From positions 1 through 19,075 of the forward strand of contig JAAYZH010000112.1 of assembly GCA_012514965.1 (NCBI GenBank): 19,075 nt of DNA. Direction: 5' to 3'. Positions 6,103 to 12,142 of this stretch are shown here, piece after piece. Position numbers and translations under genes: made by a program. Source of the stretch: Clostridiaceae bacterium. GTDB taxonomy: Bacteria; Bacillota; Clostridia; Saccharofermentanales; Fastidiosipilaceae. Position 1 is the first letter of the stretch. Each line of letters opens with the position of its first letter. The notes under the pieces are model-generated. The model was not told the origin of the DNA, searched no databases, and worked only from the letters and a program-made list of their open reading frames with translations.

Positions 6103-6553
6103 TCTATTCATGGAACTTATGAAAAAACTTACGTCAGTCAACAATACGCAATAAAAAGGACAAGTTATTTTTAATTTCATGCAAAAATACAGGAAAACTA
6201 TGCAAAATAGATCAATTTAGCCAATAAACTCATGAAAAGCTTTTTGAATAGCGAACATAGATCTTGATTTACCGAATCAATCTATGCAATAATCACGTTA
6301 TGGAATGAGCGAAATCAAATATTATTAAGCTTATTGTATAGTGTATTGGGCCAGTATTGCGGAAGGAGGAGATGTCGGATCAACTAAGAGGGGTATGAAA
6401 CAGAGGAGGATCACAGCCATAGCGTCTGCCTTCGAGCAGGCACACTACACATCAAGAGGTTGTAAGCATAGATTTACGCACAATTATCTAAATCAGATCT
6501 GACTTGAGGGTAAATCTGTTTGCAAGAAATAGTTATAAGGAGAGGTTACAGAA
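6103..6553. promoter_or_regulatory. Divergent control region between GH2 and the ABC operon
   Basis: This AT-rich stretch holds no convincing gene. It contains ATGCAAAA at 6179-6186 and 6200-6207 and ATGCAA at 6284-6289. An inverted repeat at 6257-6285 has 11-bp arms (ATAGAT-TGATT with a 2-base bulge, facing AATCAATCTAT). Short palindromes are AAAAGCTTTT (6235-6244) and TCAGATCTGA (6493-6502). Two weak + strand promoter candidates are TTGATT (6264-6269) 18 bases before AATAAT (6288-6293), and TATAGT (6337-6342) with a poor -35. Either would give a long leader (over 200 bases). That leader has three purine-rich Shine-Dalgarno-like runs (6363-6369, 6387-6393, 6403-6410) with no well-spaced start codon. 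The promoter is not settled. Confidence 0.45.
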
Positions 6554-7843
6554 GTGAAAAAGCATAAGATCACAGCAATGATTCTGGCAGCAACATTGAG
6601 TTTGTCTCTATTGGCGAGCTGCGGCGGCGGAGACGGGACAACGAAGCCCGCCGGTGACGAGGAAGTTACGATCCGAGTAACACTTTGGGATTACTCGAAT
6701 CTGGCTTATTACAAGACGATTTTTGATGCTTTCAAGGTCGCAAATCCGAAAGTAAATGTAGATGTAGTCGAGTTCGCAGCTGATGAATATGACAACACGA
6801 TTGTTACACAGCTGGCCGGCAAGCAGGATTTTGACGTAGTCTTTACCAAAGGTACACCCGCGTTGTCAGCATTGATTGAGCAAGGTCATATTTTGGCCTT
6901 GAATGACTTAATTGACAATGACACTGCCTTTGACAAAGGGAAATACCTGGGCCTGATCGATCAGCTGGCGCTGAACGACAAGACCTACGGTGTTCCGTTC
7001 CGCAAGGACAACAACCTGATCTATTACAACAAGACCCTCTTTGACCAAGCGGGCGTGGCCTATCCGGAAGATGGCATGACCATGGAAGAATACCATGCAC
7101 TTGCGGCGAAGATGACCACGGGTGAAGGCAATGATAAAGTTTACGGCGCCCATGTCCACACTTGGCCAAGTAATGTTTACAACTTTGCCAGACGCGTCGA
7201 GGCCTTCAACTTCACGGATCCTTCCACCTACAAGAACCTGATTCCTTACTACGAGGAAGTCCTGGCTATGCAGGAAGAAGGCGTTATTCAGGACTACGGC
7301 TCACTGAGCGCTTCAAAGATCCACTACAGCGGTGTTATGTACAATCAGCAGGCCGCGATGCTGCAGATCGGAACGTGGTTTACGAATATGCTCGCTGAGA
7401 ATGTTACCGACTTCGACTGGGGCGTCTGCTCTTTGCCGAATGTGGACGGTGCAGGTAACGAGAACGCTATCGGCGCCGTTACGCCTGTCTCGATCGGCGG
7501 GTACGGCAAATACAATGATCAGGCGTGGGAATTTATTAAATACGCCTGTGGTGAAGAAGGCGCTGCTGTTTTGGCCGGCGCGGGTATCGTACCTGGCTAC
7601 AGCTCAGACAAGATCAATGCGATCTTTGATGACCTGCCGAACACCAAGCCCAATGCGCCTGAGGGCCTTTCTAAGTACCTCGATCTCGAAAAGTACGTTG
7701 TCGAGCAGCCCATGCACGCCAAGGGCAAAGCCATTGACACCATCATCAACGAACAGCACAGTGCCATCATGACCAAGAGCGTCTCTGTTGAAGAAGGCGT
7801 TCAGGGAATGTTTGATCGTGTTACCGAACTGTTGAACGGCTAA
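6554..7843 (+). CDS. ABC sugar importer, lipoprotein solute-binding protein (family 1)
   Basis: The protein has 429 residues, starting at GTG 6554 after AAGGAGAGG. It has a lysine-rich N-terminus, a hydrophobic stretch and a lipobox LLASC with the lipidated Cys23, followed by a GGGDGTT linker, so it is anchored outside the cytoplasmic membrane. The mature part begins VTIRVTLWDYS, typical of family 1 binding proteins for oligosaccharides. Later segments include YGVPFRKDNNLIYYNKTLFD (about 150-170), normal for this family, and a Trp/Tyr-rich region likely to stack on sugar rings. It hands sugar to the two permeases that follow. The ligand cannot be read from sequence. The adjoining GH2, epimerase and xylosidase genes suggest a plant oligosaccharide or glycoside. 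Confidence 0.9.
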   Translation: MKKHKITAMILAATLSLSLLASCGGGDGTTKPAGDEEVTIRVTLWDYSNLAYYKTIFDAFKVANPKVNVDVVEFAADEYDNTIVTQLAGKQDFDVVFTKGTPALSALIEQGHILALNDLIDNDTAFDKGKYLGLIDQLALNDKTYGVPFRKDNNLIYYNKTLFDQAGVAYPEDGMTMEEYHALAAKMTTGEGNDKVYGAHVHTWPSNVYNFARRVEAFNFTDPSTYKNLIPYYEEVLAMQEEGVIQDYGSLSASKIHYSGVMYNQQAAMLQIGTWFTNMLAENVTDFDWGVCSLPNVDGAGNENAIGAVTPVSIGGYGKYNDQAWEFIKYACGEEGAAVLAGAGIVPGYSSDKINAIFDDLPNTKPNAPEGLSKYLDLEKYVVEQPMHAKGKAIDTIINEQHSAIMTKSVSVEEGVQGMFDRVTELLNG

Positions 7844-7867
7844 TCTACAAGCCAATGCATCCGATAT

Positions 7868-7904
7868 TTGTACGGAGCCTGTCTCTCTGGCGGACTCCGT
7901 ACAA
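7868..7904 (+). other. Intercistronic stem-loop after the binding-protein gene
   Basis: TTGTACGGAG (7868-7877) pairs perfectly with CTCCGTACAA (7895-7904) around a 17-base loop that can itself pair in part (CC/GG). No T-run follows. A 10-bp hairpin without a U-tract directly after a solute-binding-protein gene usually protects the upstream message or lets only part of transcription through, so that the binding protein is made in excess over the permeases. Confidence 0.7.
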
Positions 7905-7935
7905 ACAATAATTTTGAGACAGGGGATCAGATGGC

Positions 7936-8850
7936 ATGAATAATTCTGCACTCGTAAAAAAGAAACACAAAGCCTCTCTCCGCAGACGCAAGACGCTGGT
8001 TGCGTATTCCTTTATCCTTCCGAACCTAATCGACTTTTTCGTTTTTACATTCGTTCCGATTGTTTTTTCGCTCATCTTGAGTTTTACCCAATGGGACGCA
8101 GGTAATCCGATAAAATTCATTGGTCTTGATAATTTTGTGGAGATGTTCACGAAGGATAAGAGCTTCCGCATCGCGCTGGTGAATACTTTGTATTACACGG
8201 TTGCGACGGTTCCGATCACTTTGGTGATTTCGTTGGCATTGGCAATTTTGATGAATAAGCAGCTGCGCGGCCGTGTATTCTTCAGGGCCGTAATCTTCTT
8301 TCCTTATGTAGCGTCGCTCGTCTCCATCGCAGTGGTCTGGATGGCGCTCTTCAATCCGGACAGAGGACCCGTCAACGGTATCCTCATGAGCCTTGGTATC
8401 GAAAATCCTCCCCGCTGGGCTGCTTCATCCGTGTGGGCCATGCCTACGATTATCGGACTAACAGTCTGGAAGAACATGGGTTATTATATGATCGTTTTCC
8501 TTGCTGCTTTGCAGGGTGTATCGGGTGAACTCTACGAAGCTGCCTCTCTTGATGGGGCGAATAAATGGCAGCAGTTCCGCAATGTTACCTGGCCGGGGAT
8601 CACGCCGACGACTTTCTTTGTCCTGCTCATGCTCATGGTCACGACCTTTAAATCCTATGACATCATGTACATTACGACACAGGGCGGCCCCGGAGAGGCA
8701 ACAAAGGTGCTCGCTTATCACATCTTTAACAGCGCGTTTGTCAGCTCCCGATTCGGGTATGCCAGTGCTGTTTCTATCGTCTTGCTTGCTATTGTTCTGG
8801 TAGTCACGATCTTCCAGTTCAAGGGTGAGAAGAAATTCACAAATTATTAA
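7936..8850 (+). CDS. ABC sugar importer, MalF/UgpA-type permease
   Basis: The protein has 304 residues with a basic N-terminus and about six membrane helices (roughly 22-50, 80-106, 115-138, 168-194, 222-242, 272-294). The ATPase-docking EAA loop reads EAASLDGANKWQQFRNVTWP (201-220). The ATG at 7936 follows AGGGG by 10 bases; an out-of-frame ATG at 7931 leads only to a three-codon ORF. It forms the transmembrane channel together with the next gene product. No ATPase gene lies in this operon, so a shared ATPase from elsewhere is required. Confidence 0.92.
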   Translation: MNNSALVKKKHKASLRRRKTLVAYSFILPNLIDFFVFTFVPIVFSLILSFTQWDAGNPIKFIGLDNFVEMFTKDKSFRIALVNTLYYTVATVPITLVISLALAILMNKQLRGRVFFRAVIFFPYVASLVSIAVVWMALFNPDRGPVNGILMSLGIENPPRWAASSVWAMPTIIGLTVWKNMGYYMIVFLAALQGVSGELYEAASLDGANKWQQFRNVTWPGITPTTFFVLLMLMVTTFKSYDIMYITTQGGPGEATKVLAYHIFNSAFVSSRFGYASAVSIVLLAIVLVVTIFQFKGEKKFTNY

Positions 8851-8865
8851 GGGGAGGGTGCAGCG

Positions 8866-9717
8866 ATGAGTAATACATTAAGTGCCAAAAAAACTGCTAG
8901 GACTCGTGCTCAGTACACGGTCTTATATGCCCTTCTGATTCTGGTAGCGATCATGATGCTGATTCCCTTTGTCTGGATGATTTCAGCATCGCTCAAGCTG
9001 GAGAAAGATGTATTTGCCTTCCCGATCCAGTGGATCCCTGTCGATCCGCAATGGAACAATTACAATCTTATTTGGACCAAAGTTCCGCTCATGACCGGCT
9101 TCGCGAATACAGCGAAACTGACTTTCTTCACGACCATACTGCAGTTGTTGACTTCGAGTTTCGCGGCCTATGCTTTTGCCAAACTCGAGTTCAAGGGAAG
9201 GGATACGATCTTCATGCTCTATGTTATGACGATCAGTGTGCCGTGGCAGGTCTACATGGTGCCGCAGTACCAGATGATGACGATCTTCAAGCTGACGAAT
9301 AGCCATTTGGGCTTGATTCTCATGCATGCTTTTACGGCTTTCGGTGTTTTCCTGATGCGTCAGTTTTTCCTGAGCATCCCGACGGAACTTCTTGAAGCAG
9401 CACGTATCGACGGACTGAGCGAATATGGGATTTGGTTCCGCATCATGCTTCCGCTCTCGAAACCCGCGATTGCAACCCTCAGCATCACGTCTTTCGTATT
9501 TGAGTGGAATGACTTCATGGGACCTTTGATTTATCTGTCGTCTACAAACAAGAAAACGGTTCAGCTCATGTTGCGAATGTTCAACACGCAGTATTCATCG
9601 AATTACGCGCAGATTATGGCTGCGGCTGCGGTGGCACTCGTACCTGTGCTTTTGCTCTTTATTTTCTTGCAGAGGTACTTTGTCGAGGGCATCGCATCGA
9701 CAGGAATCAAGGGCTGA
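8866..9717 (+). CDS. ABC sugar importer, MalG/UgpE-type permease
   Basis: The protein has 283 residues with about six membrane helices (roughly 17-42, 78-104, 113-135, 145-168, 198-222, 248-268). The conserved EAARIDGLSEYGIWFRIMLP loop (177-196) contacts the ATPase. The C-terminus VEGIASTGIKG is the usual ending of this permease class. It starts 15 bases after the first permease, with GGGGAGGG in the gap, so the pair is translated together. It pairs with the first permease to make the heterodimeric channel. Confidence 0.93.
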   Translation: MSNTLSAKKTARTRAQYTVLYALLILVAIMMLIPFVWMISASLKLEKDVFAFPIQWIPVDPQWNNYNLIWTKVPLMTGFANTAKLTFFTTILQLLTSSFAAYAFAKLEFKGRDTIFMLYVMTISVPWQVYMVPQYQMMTIFKLTNSHLGLILMHAFTAFGVFLMRQFFLSIPTELLEAARIDGLSEYGIWFRIMLPLSKPAIATLSITSFVFEWNDFMGPLIYLSSTNKKTVQLMLRMFNTQYSSNYAQIMAAAAVALVPVLLLFIFLQRYFVEGIASTGIKG

Positions 9718-9761
9718 TAGCTCGGCCTACAAAGATATCTGTTATCCTAAAGTGTACTGTT

Positions 9762-9793
9762 GAAGATCTCTGCCATGACGGTATGAGATCTTC
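9762..9793 (+). other. Intercistronic stem-loop between permease and enzyme genes
   Basis: GAAGATCTC (9762-9770) pairs perfectly with GAGATCTTC (9785-9793). The 14-base loop can close further with GCC/GGT (9772-9774 with 9780-9782). The bases after it (GACTATATAGAG) contain no T-run, so this is not a typical terminator. It separates the transport genes from three metabolic genes and probably adjusts their relative message levels. Confidence 0.65.
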
Positions 9794-9833
9794 GACTATA
9801 TAGAGGGTTTACAGAATAAGGAGGAACTACACA

Positions 9834-10598
9834 ATGCATTGGAATCTTGGCGTTTGCGCCGGACTGAAAGACATCGCCATGCTCGACGAGCTGGGCTTTG
9901 ATCATATTGAAGTATTTGCGAACTCGATTGCGGAGTTGTCAGAAGAAGATTTCGCAAAAGAGCTGGCTGCGTATCGCTCGTACAATATTCCGGTCAAAAC
10001 CTGCTGCATTTTTTTTGCGGGCAGCATGCGCTTGCTGACTAGGGACCGGGATATGGCTGCCATCGAGGCACATATCGAACACACGCTGGCTCGCATGGAG
10101 ATGCTCGGTGTGGAACTGGTAGTCTTTGGCAGCGGGGCCAGTCGCCGTTTTGACGACGATATGACATACAAGGAAGCCTTTGGCCGAATGATCGAACTCT
10201 GTCGTCTTTTTGCGGATCTCGCAGCTACGCATGGGATCAAGGTGGTCATTGAGCCGTTGAACCGACTGGAGACGAACATGATCAATTCGCTGGGCGAAGG
10301 GGCTGCCCTGGCGGCTGCTGTCGACAGGCCGAATTTTGGCCTGATGGGTGACCTCTATCACATTATGAAGGACCACGAAGCGCTGGAAGATCTCAAGCGT
10401 GTGGCGCCGATCGATCACGTACACATTGCGACAATAGACAGGCAAATGGCACTTACTGAGTCGGAACTGGAGCCGCTGGTCCAAATTCTGGATGAGATTG
10501 ACTACAAGGGTCGCATCAGTGTGGAAGTGTTTGTTCCGATAGAACGTGAAGACGCGGCCGCTGTGCTCCGGAACTTCCGGGCCGTAACAGCAGGCTAA
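9834..10598 (+). CDS. Sugar isomerase/epimerase, AP endonuclease 2-like TIM barrel
   Basis: The protein has 254 residues, starting 9 bases after AAGGAGG (9818-9824). It belongs to the metal-dependent TIM-barrel group that includes D-tagatose 3-epimerase, D-psicose epimerase, IolE/IolI and hydroxypyruvate isomerase. The expected metal-site pattern is complete: Glu140 (VVIEPLNR), Asp173 and His176 (GDLYH), H195-V-H197, and Glu231 (ISVEVF). Two of these Glu residues are the proton-shuttling pair in ketose 3-epimerases. A substrate cannot be deduced; keto-sugars or sugar acids are likely. It is first of three enzyme genes behind the importer and 23 bases before a second protein of the same fold, to which it is not closely similar. 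Confidence 0.85.
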   Translation: MHWNLGVCAGLKDIAMLDELGFDHIEVFANSIAELSEEDFAKELAAYRSYNIPVKTCCIFFAGSMRLLTRDRDMAAIEAHIEHTLARMEMLGVELVVFGSGASRRFDDDMTYKEAFGRMIELCRLFADLAATHGIKVVIEPLNRLETNMINSLGEGAALAAAVDRPNFGLMGDLYHIMKDHEALEDLKRVAPIDHVHIATIDRQMALTESELEPLVQILDEIDYKGRISVEVFVPIEREDAAAVLRNFRAVTAG

Positions 10599-10621
10599 AA
10601 CCATGTAGAAGGGACAGAGAC

Positions 10622-11458
10622 ATGCTACTTGGACTATCCTCTCCTCTAGCTCATGAGTCGCCGCAGCAATGGGCGGAACAGATGAAAGCGCTGGGCTGCG
10701 GCTCGGTTGTGTTTCCGCTGGACTATACGGCGCCGGACAGCTTGATCGCAGAATATGCCGATGCTGCCGATCAGCAAGGGCTTGTGATCGCGGAAGTCGG
10801 AATCTGGCGAAATGTACTGGCAGCTGACCTGCACGAACGAAGAGCTGCCCGGGAGCGAGCAATCGGCCAGCTGCGTCTGGCGGATGAACTGGGGGCGAAA
10901 TGTTGCGTAAATGTCGCAGGTACAATGGCCGCGGCGCGCTGGGACGGCGGCTGTCGTGAGAACTTCTCGCAGAAGACGTGGGACGAGGCGGTCCTGTCGA
11001 TTCAGCACATTATCGATACGGTTCGACCTCAGCGAACGAAATTTACTATCGAACCGATGCCCTGGATGTTCCCCAGCGGCCCGGATGAGTATCTTGCTCT
11101 CGTACAAGCCGTAGACCGCGAAGCCTTCGCTGTCCACCTCGACCTTGTCAATATGGTGAACACGCCCCGACGCTATTTTTTCCTCGATGAATTTATGGAA
11201 GAATGTCTGGCCAAACTCGGGCCATACACCAGCAGCTGTCATCTCAAAGATGTGTACTTGCGTGAAGAATATACCTTCCAGCTGGTCGAGACCGCCTGTG
11301 GTCAGGGTACAATTAATCTCGAAAAATACATCAGTCTGATCAATCAGGTGGATCCCCAGATGCCTGTAATTATTGAGCATCTGGATACTGACCGCGAGTA
11401 TCTGGACAGTCTGGCCTACGTCCGGGCCCGTTTGCGCGCGGCAGACCTCTTACCATAA
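10622..11458 (+). CDS. Second TIM-barrel sugar isomerase/epimerase-like protein
   Basis: The protein has 278 residues and starts MLLGLSSPLAH after GAAGGGACAGAG. It has the same fold group as its upstream neighbour but is a distinct subfamily. Likely metal or catalytic residues are Glu144 (FTIEPMPWMFP), Asp174 (VHLDLVNMVNTP), His207 (SSCHLKD) and Glu252 (VIIEHL). The WMFPSGPDEYL segment (148-158), together with DLVNMVNTPRRYF, suggests a loop set seen in uncharacterised isomerase/epimerase proteins next to sugar ABC importers. The reaction is unknown: epimerisation, isomerisation or dehydration of a keto-sugar would all fit the fold. It is followed 29 bases later by a VOC protein. Confidence 0.8.
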   Translation: MLLGLSSPLAHESPQQWAEQMKALGCGSVVFPLDYTAPDSLIAEYADAADQQGLVIAEVGIWRNVLAADLHERRAARERAIGQLRLADELGAKCCVNVAGTMAAARWDGGCRENFSQKTWDEAVLSIQHIIDTVRPQRTKFTIEPMPWMFPSGPDEYLALVQAVDREAFAVHLDLVNMVNTPRRYFFLDEFMEECLAKLGPYTSSCHLKDVYLREEYTFQLVETACGQGTINLEKYISLINQVDPQMPVIIEHLDTDREYLDSLAYVRARLRAADLLP

Positions 11459-11487
11459 CACACATCGTACAGAATTAAGGAGAACGT

Positions 11488-11964
11488 ATGGACACACGCA
11501 AAATTCTAGACAACAGCAAGTTCGCGCAGATTGGCTTCGTCGTACATGACATCGAGGCGGCCAAAGCCGCCTACGCTCTTTTGTTCGACTGTGCAGCACC
11601 AGAAACTCGCCCCGGCGGCGACTATGCAATTACCCTGACGCGAGTGTATGGGGAGCCGGCTCCGGAAGCTGCCGCTGCCCTGGCTTTCTTCCAACTCAGC
11701 GACGGCGTGCAGCTCGAACTGATCCAGCCGAATGACAAGCCCTCGGTCTGGCGTGACCACCTGGACAAATACGGCGAAGGCGTGCACCACATCGCCTTCC
11801 AAGTAGAGGACGCTGATGAAGCTGTCAGACGCCTGCAGGAGGAATTCGGGGCTGTGGTCGAGCAGGAAGGGAATTACGGTGACGGCAGCGGCAAGTACGT
11901 CTATCTCGATGTGCAAGAGCAGCTCAAGTGCCGTATCGAATTGCTGCAGAGCTTCGCGAAATAA
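11488..11964 (+). CDS. VOC-superfamily (glyoxalase/methylmalonyl-CoA epimerase-like) protein
   Basis: The protein has 158 residues, with a start 5 bases after AAGGAGAA. It shows two paired beta-alpha-beta-beta-beta modules: AQIGFVVHDIEAAKAAY (13-29) and GEGVHHIAFQVEDADEAVRRL (96-116). Expected metal ligands are Gln14, where many relatives have His, Glu77 (VQLELI), His100/101 and Glu151 (CRIELL). The layout is closest to methylmalonyl-CoA epimerase and lactoylglutathione lyase types. Nothing else here belongs to CoA or glutathione metabolism. Its place after two sugar epimerases makes a keto-sugar or enediol substrate more likely. It is the last gene of the ABC operon. Confidence 0.85.
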   Translation: MDTRKILDNSKFAQIGFVVHDIEAAKAAYALLFDCAAPETRPGGDYAITLTRVYGEPAPEAAAALAFFQLSDGVQLELIQPNDKPSVWRDHLDKYGEGVHHIAFQVEDADEAVRRLQEEFGAVVEQEGNYGDGSGKYVYLDVQEQLKCRIELLQSFAK

Positions 11965-12142
11965 GGTGGGAGGAAGATTCCTTCCTGGACTTCGCGAGTC
12001 CTCGATTGTGTATGCGTGTGGTAAAAACACCACATGAGTTCGCAGTTGAGGGCCAACGCCACTCATGAGCGGGACTTCTGCTGCTTTCCTGCCGCTACAG
12101 ACCAGGTGAGCAGCACGCCCAAGCCCCACCAGATCCCAGCAC
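11965..12142. other. Convergent intergenic region with several small hairpins
   Basis: No gene is seen. AGGAAG-ATTC-CTTCCT forms a 6-bp hairpin just after the VOC gene (about 11971-11986). TGTGGT (12017-12022) pairs with ACCACA (12029-12034). CATGAGT (12033-12039) can instead pair with ACTCATG (12061-12067). None is followed by a T-run in either direction, so neither the ABC operon nor the facing acetylesterase gene has an obvious intrinsic terminator; rho-dependent ending or read-through is possible. Confidence 0.4.

Noticed and set aside
6225..6320. CcpA-type cre site near TGAAAAGCTTTTTGA and TGAATAGCGAACA
   Set aside because: Neither fits the cre consensus: the first has GC in place of the central CG, and the second has the wrong spacing to the central CG.
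6395..6502. 35-codon frame in the ABC leader as a gene
   Set aside because: The purine run touches the ATG with no spacing, and the sequence looks random. It is kept only as part of the leader observation.
9939..10925. 328-codon minus-strand frame
   Set aside because: It lies opposite two clear TIM-barrel genes, spans their junction, and its protein has no recognisable domain; it is an antisense shadow.
10646..11380. 244-codon minus-strand frame
   Set aside because: It is the antisense of the second epimerase gene, with no ribosome site or family motif.
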